Source: Kitasatospora albolonga (GTDB taxonomy: Bacteria; Actinomycetota; Actinomycetes; Streptomycetales; Streptomycetaceae). Taken from it: DNA of 64,000 nt. The stretch covers positions 6,814,001-6,878,000 of the forward strand of contig CP020563.1 of NCBI GenBank assembly GCA_002082585.1. Direction: 5' to 3'. Below, piece by piece: positions 37,266 through 46,543 of the stretch. The notes below the pieces were generated by a model. It made no database searches, was not told the DNA's origin, and saw only the letters and a program-made list of their open reading frames with translations. Position 1 is the first letter of the stretch. Each line of letters begins with the position of its first letter. The position numbers and the translations under genes were made by a program.

Positions 37266-38018
37266 TCACGCCGACAGCGACGCCCCCACCGTCACCCGCG
37301 CCTCGTCGTACCGGTCCAGCAGCAGCCGCGCCAACTCCGGGGCGGGGCCCAGCACATCGGCCAGCACATCCGCGCCGGCCGCCTTCGCGCCCGCCGCGAT
37401 GCGGTCCGGGAGCCGGCCGGGGGCGATGACATACGGCGCCACCGCCACCCGGTCCGCGCCCTCGGCGCGCAGGGCCCGTACCGCGTCCTCGGTACGGGGA
37501 AGAGCAGCGGAGGCGAACGCAGGCCGCACGGCGCACCAACCGGTGTGCCGCAGCTCCCGCGCGATTTCAGCGATCACTGCGATCGCCTCCGGGTCCGAAG
37601 ATCCCGCCGAGGCCAGGACGAGCCCGGTCCGGGGGATGTCGCCGGGGCGGACCCCGGCCTCCCGCAGCCGCCGCCCGAGAGTGGCGTTGAGCAGTGGGGA
37701 CGGGCCGAGCACCGCCGCCTGGCGGACGCGCAGCCGGGGCAGCCGGGCGCGGGCCTCGCGCAGGACCGAGGGGATGTCGGTCTTGGCGTGGAACGCCCGG
37801 GTGAGGAGGAGGGGCAGGGCGATGACCTCACCCGCCCCTTCCGCGTGCAGGCGCTCCAGCACCCGGGGCACGGAAGGGGCGTTGAACTCCAGGAACCCCG
37901 TCTCCACGCGCAGCCCCGGCCGTGCCGCCCGCACCCGTTCGGTGAGGGCGTGCACGGTCGCGGCGTGCCGTGGGTCGCGGCTGCCGTGGGCGATGACGAG
38001 GAGGACGGGACGGGTCAT
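37266..38018 (-). CDS. Sirohydrochlorin chelatase-like (CbiX family) protein
   Basis: 250 residues, two CbiX/SirB-like halves. The N-terminal VLLVIAHGSRDPRHAATVHAL carries the metal-binding His of the family, matched in the second half by GLVLASAGSSDPEAIAV. The first His loop is intact and the second is degenerate. It likely inserts Fe2+ (or Co2+) into sirohydrochlorin, giving siroheme for the sulfite reductase at the head of this operon. It is the last gene of the sulfur run, 8 bases after the permease gene. The convergent spacer 37058-37265 shows no gene. Confidence 0.85.
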   Translation of the reverse strand: MTRPVLLVIAHGSRDPRHAATVHALTERVRAARPGLRVETGFLEFNAPSVPRVLERLHAEGAGEVIALPLLLTRAFHAKTDIPSVLREARARLPRLRVRQAAVLGPSPLLNATLGRRLREAGVRPGDIPRTGLVLASAGSSDPEAIAVIAEIARELRHTGWCAVRPAFASAALPRTEDAVRALRAEGADRVAVAPYVIAPGRLPDRIAAGAKAAGADVLADVLGPAPELARLLLDRYDEARVTVGASLSA

Positions 38019-38026
38019 GGCGAGGC

Positions 38027-38956
38027 TCAGTTCTTGACGAGGAGACCGCGGCTGCGCAGCACCCGCCGCTCCAGCGGACTGAAGATCAGCTGGTCGATCG
38101 CGATACCGACGAACAGGATGAGCAGGATCGAGAGGAAGATCCCGGGCATGTCGAAGGTGCTGCGGCCGTTCTCCAGCAACTGCCCCAGCCCCAGCCCCAG
38201 TTCGGGGGAGGAGGCGATGATCTCGGCGGCCATGAGCGAGCGCCAGGAGAACGCCCAGCCCTGCTTGAGCCCCGCCAGATAGCCGGGCAGCGCGGCCGGG
38301 AGCACGATGTGCACGGTCCCGCGTATCCCGGTCGCGCCCAGGGTGCGGCCCGCCCGCAGATACAGCGGTGACACCTGGTCGACGCCCGAGACCAGGCCGT
38401 TGGCGATCGAGGGCACCGCGCCCAGCAGGATCACCGCGAACATCATGCTGTCGTTCAGCCCGAGCCAGATCACCGCGGGGGCCACCCACGCGACCGACGG
38501 CAGCGACTGGAGCCCGGCCAGGATCGGGCCGATCCCGGCCCGGATCAGCTTCACCCGGGCCACCAGCAGCCCCAGCGGCGTACCGATGGCCACCGCGAGG
38601 AGGAAGCCGAGCAGACCGCGCGAGACGCTGGTCCAGATGACCTCCAGCAGCGTGCCCTTCAGCCACATGTCGACCGCGCTGTCCCAGACGGCGGTCGGCG
38701 GCGGCAGCATATAGGTCTCGGTGACCTCGGCGCGGACCAGCAGCTCCCAGACCGTGAGGACCAGCGCCACCGCCACCACGGGCGGCAGCACCTTGTGCAG
38801 CAGGATCTCGCGCACCGGGGTGCGGTTGATCTGCACCGCGTCCAGGGCGTCGAGTCCGGCCTCCAGGCCGGCCAGGTCGTCGGTCTTCGCGTCGACGGGA
38901 CCGGCCGCCGGTCCGTCCGGCCGTTTCCGGCTCGACGTGGTGTCAGTGCTGGCCAT
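38027..38956 (-). CDS. Sulfonate/taurine-type ABC transporter permease
   Basis: 309 residues. A ~60-residue hydrophilic N-terminus precedes six membrane segments of the SsuC/TauC/NrtB family. The cytoplasmic EAA-like loop is LRAGRTLGATGIRGTVHIVLP and the C-terminus is SPLERRVLRSRGL. It forms the channel for an organosulfur importer with the adjacent ATPase and binding protein. Start ATG 38956 overlaps the ATPase gene by 14 bases; a GTG at 38974 is possible. Confidence 0.9.
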   Translation of the reverse strand: MASTDTTSSRKRPDGPAAGPVDAKTDDLAGLEAGLDALDAVQINRTPVREILLHKVLPPVVAVALVLTVWELLVRAEVTETYMLPPPTAVWDSAVDMWLKGTLLEVIWTSVSRGLLGFLLAVAIGTPLGLLVARVKLIRAGIGPILAGLQSLPSVAWVAPAVIWLGLNDSMMFAVILLGAVPSIANGLVSGVDQVSPLYLRAGRTLGATGIRGTVHIVLPAALPGYLAGLKQGWAFSWRSLMAAEIIASSPELGLGLGQLLENGRSTFDMPGIFLSILLILFVGIAIDQLIFSPLERRVLRSRGLLVKN

Positions 38957-39734
38957 GTCGGCGGATCTCCCCACGCAGTTCTTCGGTGATCTCGACGGAC
39001 AGCTCCGCCACGGCGGTGTCCTCGATGCGGCGCGGCTGCTCGATGTCGACCGTCCACTCCCGGGCGATCCGGCCCGGCCGGGACGAGAGCAGGATGACGC
39101 GCTGCGCGAGCCGTACGGCCTCGCGCACGTTGTGCGTGACGAAGAGGACCGAGGCGTTCGTCTCCCGCCAGATCCGGGTCAGCTCGTCGTGCAGCACATC
39201 GCGGGTGATGGCGTCCAGCGCCGCGAACGGCTCGTCCATCAGCAGCAGTTGGCTGTCCTGGGCGAGCGCGCGGGCCATCGCCACCCGCTGCCGCATTCCG
39301 CCGGAGAGCTCGTGCACCCGCTTGCCGTGGGCGCCGCCGAGGCGGACGAGTTCGAGCAGCCGCTCGGCCTCGGTGCGGCGCTCCGACTTCGGTACCCCGC
39401 GCAGCCGCAGGGCCAGTTCGATGTTCTTGCCCGCGGTCAGCCACGGGAAGAGGGCGTGCTCCTGGAACATCAGGGCCGGCCGCCCGCCCGGGGTCTCGAT
39501 GGACCCCGAGGACGGGCGGTCGAGTCCGGCCACCAGATTGAGCAGCGTCGACTTACCGCACCCGGAGGCTCCCAGGAGGGTGACGAACTCACCCGGAGCG
39601 ACATCGAGCGAGATGTCGTCCAGCACGAGCTGCTGCCCCGTGGGTCCGGCGAAGGACTTCGAGACATGCGAGAGACGGGCGGCGTGCTCGACCGTCGTAC
39701 GGTCCTCGGCCTTGGTGAGGGTGGTGGTCGCCAT
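38943..39734 (-). CDS. Sulfonate/taurine-type ABC transporter ATPase
   Basis: 263 residues. Complete ATPase motifs: Walker A GASGCGKST, Q-loop MFQEHALFPWLT, signature ELSGGMRQR, Walker B LLLMDEPFAALD and H-loop FVTHNVREA. The SsuB/TauB/NrtC subgroup is supported by the EHALFPWLT segment and by its permease and binding-protein neighbours. ATG 39734 follows AGGAGG at 8 bases, a better site than GTG 39743. Confidence 0.93.
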   Translation of the reverse strand: MATTTLTKAEDRTTVEHAARLSHVSKSFAGPTGQQLVLDDISLDVAPGEFVTLLGASGCGKSTLLNLVAGLDRPSSGSIETPGGRPALMFQEHALFPWLTAGKNIELALRLRGVPKSERRTEAERLLELVRLGGAHGKRVHELSGGMRQRVAMARALAQDSQLLLMDEPFAALDAITRDVLHDELTRIWRETNASVLFVTHNVREAVRLAQRVILLSSRPGRIAREWTVDIEQPRRIEDTAVAELSVEITEELRGEIRRHGQH

Positions 39735-39777
39735 GGTCGTCACCTCCTGGGAATCCTGGGTCCGATACGGGTGGGGG

Positions 39778-40890
39778 TTACTTGACGCCGAGACCGGCGT
39801 CGGAGACCTCGGGCAGACCCTCGGCCTTGAGGATCTTGTTCAGCGGACCCAGGTCGTAGATGCCCTCCAGCTTCGGGTCCTCCAGCAGACCGGCCTTCAC
39901 CGAGAACTCCGACTGCGTCTTGAGCGTGGTGGCCAGCGGGTCGTTGAGGATCTCGATGGACTCCCAGGCCGGGTCGAGGATCTCCTGGGGCAGCGGCTTG
40001 CCGCTCAGCTTCTCCAGCGCCTTGTTGGCGGCGGCCTTGGCGTCCTCGGGGTTCTCGTTGATCCACTTGTTGGTGGAGACCGAACCCTTGATCACGGCCT
40101 CGACCACATCGGGGTGCTTGTCGAGGAACCTCTGCGACACGATGATGTGCGTGATCACGAACTTCTTGTCCGGCCACAGCTCCTTCTCGTCGAGCAGGAC
40201 CTCCGCACCCTCGGAGACCAGCTTCGACGCGGTCGGCTCGGGGACCCACGCCCCGTCCAGCGAACCGGCCTTGTAGGCGTCGGGCGTCACCTTGTTGTCC
40301 GAGCGGACGATGGAGACGTCACCCTTGCCGCTCTGCGGGTCGACCTTCCAGCCCTTCTCGGAGATCCAGTTGAGGAAGGCCACGTCCTGGGTGTTGCCGA
40401 TCTGCGGGGTCGCGATCCGCTTGCCCTTGAGGTCGTCGAGGGTCTTGATCTTCTTCGGGTTGACGACCAGCTTCACTCCACCGGAGGCCGAACCCGCCAC
40501 GATCCGCAGCCCCTTGCCCTGGGACTTGACGTAGGCGTTGATGGCGGGGGAGGGGCCGATGAAGCCGATGTCGATCGACCCGGCGTTCAGCGCCTCGATC
40601 TCGGAGGGGCCCGCGTTGAAGGTCGTCGACTGGACCTTCGTGCCGCCCAGCTCCTTCTGGATGGTGCCTTCCTGAATACCGATCAGGGCGGTGGCGTGCG
40701 TGAGGTTCGGGAAGTAGCCGATCTTCACGGTGTCCGCGGAGAGCTTCTTCCCTCCGGCGGAGACGTTCGCCTTCGCGTCGTCCTCCTGGGCGTCGGAGCC
40801 GTAGCCGCAGGCGGTGGCGGCCAGGGCGAGCAGCGGCAGGGCCGCGACGGCGGCGATGGAGCGGCGAACGGTGGAACGGGGGGCAGGCAC
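39778..40890 (-). CDS. Aliphatic sulfonate-type ABC binding lipoprotein
   Basis: 370 residues: a lipoprotein signal (LPLLALAATACGYGSD, lipidated Cys at about residue 28), then a SsuA/NMT1-type periplasmic binding fold (KIGYFPNLTHATALIGIQEG, EIEALNAGSIDIGFIGPSPA, VDPQSGKGDVSIVRSDNK). It delivers sulfonates or a related organosulfur compound to the importer encoded downstream. GTG 40890 is the start. A 230-base spacer separates it from cysN, with a weak small ORF in it. Confidence 0.9.
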   Translation of the reverse strand: MPAPRSTVRRSIAAVAALPLLALAATACGYGSDAQEDDAKANVSAGGKKLSADTVKIGYFPNLTHATALIGIQEGTIQKELGGTKVQSTTFNAGPSEIEALNAGSIDIGFIGPSPAINAYVKSQGKGLRIVAGSASGGVKLVVNPKKIKTLDDLKGKRIATPQIGNTQDVAFLNWISEKGWKVDPQSGKGDVSIVRSDNKVTPDAYKAGSLDGAWVPEPTASKLVSEGAEVLLDEKELWPDKKFVITHIIVSQRFLDKHPDVVEAVIKGSVSTNKWINENPEDAKAAANKALEKLSGKPLPQEILDPAWESIEILNDPLATTLKTQSEFSVKAGLLEDPKLEGIYDLGPLNKILKAEGLPEVSDAGLGVK

Positions 40891-41022
40891 GGGAGGCTTT
40901 CCTCTCGTTGGCCCGGTACGCGCGCCCTGCTGTTGGTCAGGGGGGCGCGGCCGGGAGATCGGCAGGTCTTCGGCGGTACGGGTGCGGGGGGTTCAGGGCG
41001 CGCGAGCGGTGCGCGTACGTCA

Positions 41023-41121
41023 TCACGCACATCGCCCCACGCCTCCCTGGCCGCTGCCGAGGGCGCCGCTGCCCACCCGGCCACCCTCCTTCGCGAAGGT
41101 GGAGAAGAAGTCGTCGCTCAT
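41023..41121 (-). CDS. Possible 32-residue ORF after cysN
   Basis: The cysN stop overlaps an ATG (TGATG) that opens a 32-codon frame starting MSDDFFSTFAKEGG and continuing Gly-rich. It is positioned for translational coupling, but the sequence has no known relatives to me and may be chance. Confidence 0.25.
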   Translation of the reverse strand: MSDDFFSTFAKEGGRVGSGALGSGQGGVGRCA

Positions 41122-42452
41122 CAGAAGTCCCACTCGGCGTCGTCGTCGGCCGCGACCGGCTCCGTGGCCGCGGCGAACGCGGTGCCCGCCATGCCGGCGC
41201 TGAGCGTCGTCCCGTCCGCCGGGTCGATCAGCAGGAACGAGCCGGTGCGCCGGGAGTCGGCGTACGTGTCCAGCGCGAGCGGCTCGGCGGTCCTGACGAC
41301 GACCCGGCCGATGTCATTGGCGACCAGCTGCCCGGGGGCCGGGTGCTGGGAGAGGTCGTCCAGGGTCAGCCGCGAGGGGATGTCCTTGACGATCGCCTTG
41401 ACCGTACGGGTGGTGTGCTTCAGCAGCACCCGCTGGCCCACCGAGAGCGGCTGGTCGGCCACATGGCAGACGGTCGCCTCGACGTCCTGGGTCACCGGCG
41501 GCACATCGGCGGCCGGGGCGATCAGGTCGCCGCGCGAGATGTCGATGTCGTCGGCCAGCCGGAGCGTCACCGACTGCGGCGCCCAGGCGATGTCCACGCT
41601 CTCGCCGAGCGCGTCGATGCCGGTGATCGTGGTCGTACGCCCCGAGGGGAGTACGGAGACGGCCTCGCCGACCCGGAAGACCCCGGCCGCGATCTGCCCG
41701 GCGTACCCCCGGTAGTCCGGGTGCTCGGCGGTCTGCGGGCGGATCACGTACTGCACGGGGAAGCGCGCGTGGCAGGCGGTGAGGTCATGGCTGACCGGGA
41801 CCGTCTCCAGGTGCTCCAGGACGGTCGGCCCGCCGTACCAGTCCATGTGCGCGGAGGGCTCCACCACGTTGTCCCCGGCCAGCGCCGAGATGGGGATCGC
41901 GGTGATCTCCGGGACGCCGAGGGACGCGGCGTACGCGGTGAACTCCTCGGCTATCGCGGCGAACACGGGCTCCGCGTAGTCGACCAGGTCCATCTTGTTG
42001 ACGGCCAGCACCACGTGCGGGACGCGCAGCAGCGCGGCGACGGCGGCGTGGCGGCGGGTCTGCTCGACCACCCCGTTGCGGGCGTCGACCAGGACCACGG
42101 CCAGCTCGGCGGTGGAGGCGCCGGTCACCATGTTGCGGGTGTACTGCACATGGCCCGGGGTGTCCGCGAGGATGAACCGGCGGCGGGCGGTGGCGAAGTA
42201 GCGGTAGGCGACATCGATGGTGATGCCCTGCTCGCGCTCGGCCCGCAGCCCGTCGGTGAGCAGCGCCAGGTCCGGTGCCTCCTGGCCCCGGCTCAGCGAC
42301 ACCTGCTCGACGGCCTCCAGCTGGTCGGTGAGAACCGACTTGGAGTCGTGCAGCAGACGGCCCACGAGGGTGGACTTGCCGTCGTCGACGGACCCGGCGG
42401 TGGCGAAGCGCAGCAGGGTGGTGGCGCTCAACTGCTCAGCTGTCGTGGTCAT
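41121..42452 (-). CDS. cysN: Sulfate adenylyltransferase subunit 1 (GTPase)
   Basis: 443 residues. With CysD it makes adenosine 5'-phosphosulfate from sulfate and ATP, driven by GTP hydrolysis. G motifs: FATAGSVDDGKSTLVGRLLHD (P-loop GSVDDGKST), the switch DTPGHVQYTRNM and LAVNKMDLVDY (NKxD), followed by two elongation-factor-like beta-barrel domains. ATG 42452 directly follows the cysD TAA. Confidence 0.95.
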   Translation of the reverse strand: MTTTAEQLSATTLLRFATAGSVDDGKSTLVGRLLHDSKSVLTDQLEAVEQVSLSRGQEAPDLALLTDGLRAEREQGITIDVAYRYFATARRRFILADTPGHVQYTRNMVTGASTAELAVVLVDARNGVVEQTRRHAAVAALLRVPHVVLAVNKMDLVDYAEPVFAAIAEEFTAYAASLGVPEITAIPISALAGDNVVEPSAHMDWYGGPTVLEHLETVPVSHDLTACHARFPVQYVIRPQTAEHPDYRGYAGQIAAGVFRVGEAVSVLPSGRTTTITGIDALGESVDIAWAPQSVTLRLADDIDISRGDLIAPAADVPPVTQDVEATVCHVADQPLSVGQRVLLKHTTRTVKAIVKDIPSRLTLDDLSQHPAPGQLVANDIGRVVVRTAEPLALDTYADSRRTGSFLLIDPADGTTLSAGMAGTAFAAATEPVAADDDAEWDF

Positions 42453-43391
42453 TTAGAAGTACCCCTCGCGCTTGCGGTCTTCCATCGCGGCCTCGGACAT
42501 CTTGTCGTCGGCGCGGGTCGCGCCCCGCTCGGTGAGCCGGGAGGCGGCGATCTCGGTGATCACGGCGTCCAGCGTGGTGGCGTCGGAGTCGACGGCCCCC
42601 GTGCAGGACATGTCCCCGACCGTGCGGTAGCGCACCAGCCGGGTCTGGACGGGCTCGTGCTCCTTGGGGCCGCCCCAGCCGCCTGCCGTCAGCCACATGC
42701 CGTTGCGGGAGAAGACCTCGCGCTCATGGGCGAAGTAGATCTCCGGCAGCTCGATCCCCTCGCGCTCGATGTACTGCCAGACGTCCAGCTCGGTCCAGTT
42801 GGAGATCGGGAAGACCCGGACGTGCTCACCGGGGGCGTGCCGCCCGTTGTAGAGCTGCCACAGCTCGGGGCGCTGGCGGCGCGGGTCCCACTGGGAGAAC
42901 TCGTCGCGCAGCGAGAACACCCGCTCCTTGGCCCGGGCCTTCTCCTCGTCGCGCCGCCCGCCGCCGAAGACCGCGTCGAAGCGGTGCTGCTGGATCGCCT
43001 CGGTGAGCGGCACGGTCTGGAGCGGGTTGCGGGTGCCGTCGGGGCGCTCGCGGAGCTTCCCGGCGTCGATGTACTCCTGCACGGAGGCGACATGGAGCCG
43101 CAGCCCGTGCTTCTTGACCGTACGGTCGCGGTACTCCAGGACCTCGGGGAAGTTGTGCCCGGTGTCCACGTGCAGCAGCGTGAACGGCACCGGCGCGGGC
43201 GCGAACGCCTTGAGCGCCAGGTGCAGCATCACGATGGAGTCCTTGCCGCCGGAGAAGAGGATCACCGGCCGCTCGAACTCCCCCGCCACCTCACGGAAGA
43301 TGTGGACGGCCTCCGACTCCAGGGAGTCCAGGTGGCTGAGCGCGTACGGGTTCGCGGTGTCCTCGGTCACGGTGGTGGTGACGGCACTCAC
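42453..43391 (-). CDS. cysD: Sulfate adenylyltransferase subunit 2
   Basis: 312 residues, catalytic subunit of ATP sulfurylase, with the PP-loop VILFSGGKDSIVMLHLA and family segments HVDTGHNFPEVLEYRD, DAVFGGGRRDEEKARAKER and ISNWTELDVWQYI. The GTG 43391 start overlaps the cysC TGA (GTGA). It is followed immediately by cysN, as in other bacteria. Confidence 0.95.
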   Translation of the reverse strand: MSAVTTTVTEDTANPYALSHLDSLESEAVHIFREVAGEFERPVILFSGGKDSIVMLHLALKAFAPAPVPFTLLHVDTGHNFPEVLEYRDRTVKKHGLRLHVASVQEYIDAGKLRERPDGTRNPLQTVPLTEAIQQHRFDAVFGGGRRDEEKARAKERVFSLRDEFSQWDPRRQRPELWQLYNGRHAPGEHVRVFPISNWTELDVWQYIEREGIELPEIYFAHEREVFSRNGMWLTAGGWGGPKEHEPVQTRLVRYRTVGDMSCTGAVDSDATTLDAVITEIAASRLTERGATRADDKMSEAAMEDRKREGYF

Positions 43392-43933
43392 GCCAGGCCC
43401 CTCTCGGTGAGCAGCGCGTGGAGCGCCGCCGCTGACTCCTGCACGGTCTGCTGGTGCGACTCGATCCGCAGGTCGGGCGATTCGGGCGCTTCGTAGGGGT
43501 CGTCGACCCCGGTGAGACCGCTGATCTCGCCCGCCGCCTGCTTGGCGTAAAGGCCCTTCACATCGCGTACGGAGCACACCTCGACGGGCGTCGCGACGTG
43601 CACCTCCAGATAGGTGGTGGACTCGGCGGCGTGCCGCTTGCGGACGGCCTCGCGGCTGTCGGCGAACGGGGCGATGACGGGGACGAGCACCTTCACACCG
43701 TTGGCGGCGAGGAGTTCGGCGACGAAGCCGATCCGGGCCACGTTGGTGTGCCGGTCCTCGCGGGAGAAGCCGAGCCCCGCGGAGAGGAACTCCCGGATCT
43801 CGTCGCCGTCGAGCACCTCCACCTTGTGGCCCTCGGTACGCAGCCGGCCGGCCAGCTCGTACGCGATGGTGGTCTTGCCCGCGCTCGGCAGACCGGTCAG
43901 CCAGATCGTGGCTCCCGTCTCCGTCACGCTCAT
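43388..43933 (-). CDS. cysC: Adenylylsulfate kinase
   Basis: 181 residues. It phosphorylates APS to PAPS. P-loop WLTGLPSAGKTTIAYEL, then DGDEIREFLSAGLGFSREDR and the APS-binding KGLYAKQAAGEISGLTGVDDP segments. I use ATG 43933 (MSVTETG), with GGAGAG 5-6 bases upstream. An upstream ATG 43957 overlaps the cysH stop (TGATG) and would add 8 residues by coupling. Confidence 0.93.
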   Translation of the reverse strand: MSVTETGATIWLTGLPSAGKTTIAYELAGRLRTEGHKVEVLDGDEIREFLSAGLGFSREDRHTNVARIGFVAELLAANGVKVLVPVIAPFADSREAVRKRHAAESTTYLEVHVATPVEVCSVRDVKGLYAKQAAGEISGLTGVDDPYEAPESPDLRIESHQQTVQESAAALHALLTERGLA

Positions 43934-43956
43934 CGAACTCTCCTGATCAGTCGTCA

Positions 43957-44673
43957 TCAGCCGTGCAGCCCGCATTCGGTCTTGCCCCGGCCGGCCCAGC
44001 GGCCGGCCCGTGCGTCCTCGCCCTCCAGCACCCGGCGGGTGCAGGGCGCGCAGCCGACGGAGGCGTAACCGTCCATCAGCAGCGGGTTGGTGAGCACCCC
44101 GTGCTCCAGGACGTACGCGTCCACGTCGTCCTGGGTCCAGCGGGCGATGGGGGAGACCTTCACCTTGCGGCGCTTGGCGTCCCAGCCCACCACCGGGGTG
44201 TTCGCCCGGGTGGGGGACTCGTCGCGGCGCAGTCCTGTCGCCCACGCCGCGTACGCGGTCAGGCCGTCCTCCAACGGCTTGACCTTGCGCAGCGCGCAGC
44301 ACAGGTCGGGGTCGCGGTCGTGCAGCTTCTCGCCGTGCTCCGCGTCCTGCTCGGCCACCGTCTGCCGGGGGGTGATCGTGATGACGTTGACGTCCATCAC
44401 CGCGTCCACCGCGTCCCGGGTCCCGATGGTCTCCGGGAAGTGGTAGCCGGTGTCCAGGAAGACCACGTCCACACCCGGCAGCACCCGGGAGGCCAGATGC
44501 GCCACCACGGCGTCCTCCATGGAGGAGGTGACGCAGAAGCGCGGCCCGAAGGTGTCGGTCGCCCACTTCAGGATCTCGGTGGCGGAGGCGTCCTCCAGCT
44601 CCCGGCCCGCCCGCTCGGCCAGCTCACGAAGCTCACTGTCGGTGAGCTCTCCGCTGATCAGAGTGTCCGTCAT
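43957..44673 (-). CDS. cysH: APS/PAPS reductase
   Basis: 238 residues. PP-loop-like CVTSSMEDAVVAHLA and the C-terminal thiol segment GKTECGLH (catalytic Cys) are present. The two Cys pairs (DLCCALRK and CAPCTRR) would bind a [4Fe-4S] cluster, the mark of the APS-reducing type. The presence of cysC leaves the true substrate open. It reduces APS/PAPS to sulfite for the upstream-encoded sulfite reductase. ATG 44673 overlaps the small zinc-ribbon ORF stop (ATGA). Confidence 0.94.
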   Translation of the reverse strand: MTDTLISGELTDSELRELAERAGRELEDASATEILKWATDTFGPRFCVTSSMEDAVVAHLASRVLPGVDVVFLDTGYHFPETIGTRDAVDAVMDVNVITITPRQTVAEQDAEHGEKLHDRDPDLCCALRKVKPLEDGLTAYAAWATGLRRDESPTRANTPVVGWDAKRRKVKVSPIARWTQDDVDAYVLEHGVLTNPLLMDGYASVGCAPCTRRVLEGEDARAGRWAGRGKTECGLHG

Positions 44674-44849
44674 ATCCGGTCCCCTTCACCGTCGTTGCGC
44701 CGAACGCCCCGGGTCAGCAGACCCAGGAACTTCAGCTGGAACGCACGGTTGCAGGAGGCACATTCCCAGGCGCCGTGACCGGTCTCGTTGGGGCGCAGGT
44801 CCTCGTCGCCGCAGTACGGGCAGTGGAACGGGGCGGCTCGCTCGCTCAT
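44670..44849 (-). CDS. 59-residue zinc-ribbon protein between sulfite reductase and cysH
   Basis: A small protein with two CxxC pairs, FHCPYCGDEDL and WECASCNRAF, spaced 19 residues, so a zinc ribbon or small Fe-S site. Both ends overlap neighbours as ATGA (start with the sulfite reductase stop, stop with cysH start), so it is clearly part of the operon. Comparable small Cys-rich proteins in corynebacterial sulfur operons have been proposed as electron carriers for sulfite reduction. Here the residues fit structural zinc equally well. Confidence 0.85.
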   Translation of the reverse strand: MSERAAPFHCPYCGDEDLRPNETGHGAWECASCNRAFQLKFLGLLTRGVRRNDGEGDRI

Positions 44850-46543
44850 GACAGCGACTCCGCACTGGCGCGCGCCGCCCAGGTGGCGAAGCGCTCGCCC
44901 TCCTCGCGCTCCTCCTGGAACCTGCCGAGCACGCGCTCGACGTAGTCCGGCAGCTCGGCCGACGTCACCTTCAGGCCACGGACCTTGCGGCCGAACCCGG
45001 CGTCCAGGCCGAGCGCCCCGCCCAGGTGCACCTGGTAGCCCTCGACCTGGTTGCCGTCGCCGTCCAGCATCAGCTGGCCCTTGAGACCGATGTCCGCGAC
45101 CTGGATACGGGCGCAGGCGTTCGGGCAGCCGTTGATGTTGATGGTGATGGGGTGGTCGAACTCCGGGATGCGGCGCTCCAGTTCGTCGATGAGCGAGGCA
45201 CCGCGCGCCTTCGTCTCGACGATCGCCAGCTTGCAGAACTCGATGCCGGTGCAGGCCATCGTGCCGCGCCGGAACGGGGAGGGCGTGACCTTGAGGTCGA
45301 GCGCCTCCAGACCGGCGACCAGGGACTCCACCTGCTCCTCGGCCACGTCCAGCACGATCATCTTCTGCTCGGCGGTGGTCCGCACCCGGCCCGAGCCGTG
45401 CTGGTCGGCCAGGTCCGCGATCTTCGTGAGCGTGGTGCCGTCGACCCGGCCCACCCGCGCGGCGAAACCGACGTAGAAGCGGCCGTCCTTCTGCCGGTGC
45501 ACGCCCAGGTGGTCGCGCCAGGTCTGCGCGGGCTGCTCGGGCGCGGGGCCGTCGACCAGCTTGCGCTGGAGGTAGTCGTCCTCCAGGACCTGGCGGAACT
45601 TCTCCGCGCCCCAGTCCGCGACGAGGAACTTCAGCCGGGCGCGGGTGCGCAGCCGCCGGTAGCCGTAGTCGCGGAAGATCCCGATGACCCCGCCGTACAC
45701 GTCGGCCACCTCGTCCAGGGGCACCCAGGCGCCGAGCCGGACCCCGAGCTTGGGGTTGGTGGAGAGGCCGCCGCCGACCCAGAGGTCGAAGCCGGGGCCG
45801 TGCTCGGGGTGGTTCACGCCGACGAACGCGATGTCGTTGATCTCGTGCGCCACGTCCAGCTGCGGGGAGCCGGAGACCGCGGACTTGAACTTGCGGGGCA
45901 GGTTGGAGAAGTCGGGGTTGCCGATGAACCGGCGCTGGATCTCCTCGATGGCGGGGGTGCCGTCGATGATCTCGTTCTCGGCGATGCCTGCGACGGGGGA
46001 GCCGAGGATCACGCGGGGCGTGTCACCGCACGCCTCGGTGGTGGAGAGGCCCACTTCCTCGAGCCGCCGCCAGATCTCCGGCACGTCCTCGATGCGAATC
46101 CAGTGGTACTGCACGTTCTGCCGGTCGGTGAGGTCGGCGGTGCCGCGCGCGAACTCCTGGGAGATCTCGCCGATCACCCGCAGCTGCTGGGTGGTCAGCC
46201 GGCCGCCGTCGATCCGCACGCGCAGCATGAAGTACTTGTCGTCCAGCTCCTCCGGCTCCAGCACGGCGGTCTTGCCGCCGTCGATACCGGGCTTGCGCTG
46301 GGTGTACAGCCCCCACCAACGCATGCGTCCCCGCAGGTCGTTGGGGTCGATGGAGTCGAAGCCGCGCTTGGAGTAGATCGTCTCGATACGTGTCCGTACG
46401 TTGAGACCGTCGTCGTCCTTCTTGAACTGCTCGTTCCCGTTCAGGGGGGTGTGGTGGCCCACGGCCCACTGACCCTCGCCACGGTGGCGTCCGGCCTTGC
46501 GGCGCGGCGTGGTGGTCGCAGGCTGTTCCGGGGTAGCGGCCAT
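44846..46543 (-). CDS. Ferredoxin-dependent siroheme sulfite reductase
   Basis: 565 residues. It reduces sulfite to sulfide with six electrons. The siroheme/[4Fe-4S] ligands are in ACTGIEFCKLAIVETK and NGCPNACAR (Cys-x5-Cys and Cys-x3-Cys). Two ferrodoxin-type half domains and the segment STTEACGDTPRVILGSPVAG are family-typical. A nitrite reductase is the alternative, but the operon (cysH-C-D-N) settles the role. ATG 46543 is used, with AAGGA about 10 bases upstream. It follows a leader peptide by 116 bases. Confidence 0.93.
   Translation of the reverse strand: MAATPEQPATTTPRRKAGRHRGEGQWAVGHHTPLNGNEQFKKDDDGLNVRTRIETIYSKRGFDSIDPNDLRGRMRWWGLYTQRKPGIDGGKTAVLEPEELDDKYFMLRVRIDGGRLTTQQLRVIGEISQEFARGTADLTDRQNVQYHWIRIEDVPEIWRRLEEVGLSTTEACGDTPRVILGSPVAGIAENEIIDGTPAIEEIQRRFIGNPDFSNLPRKFKSAVSGSPQLDVAHEINDIAFVGVNHPEHGPGFDLWVGGGLSTNPKLGVRLGAWVPLDEVADVYGGVIGIFRDYGYRRLRTRARLKFLVADWGAEKFRQVLEDDYLQRKLVDGPAPEQPAQTWRDHLGVHRQKDGRFYVGFAARVGRVDGTTLTKIADLADQHGSGRVRTTAEQKMIVLDVAEEQVESLVAGLEALDLKVTPSPFRRGTMACTGIEFCKLAIVETKARGASLIDELERRIPEFDHPITININGCPNACARIQVADIGLKGQLMLDGDGNQVEGYQVHLGGALGLDAGFGRKVRGLKVTSAELPDYVERVLGRFQEEREEGERFATWAARASAESLS

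Noticed and set aside
40908..43496. 862-codon plus-strand ORF over cysN/cysD
   Set aside because: cysN and cysD motifs are complete on the minus strand; the plus frame shows no family.
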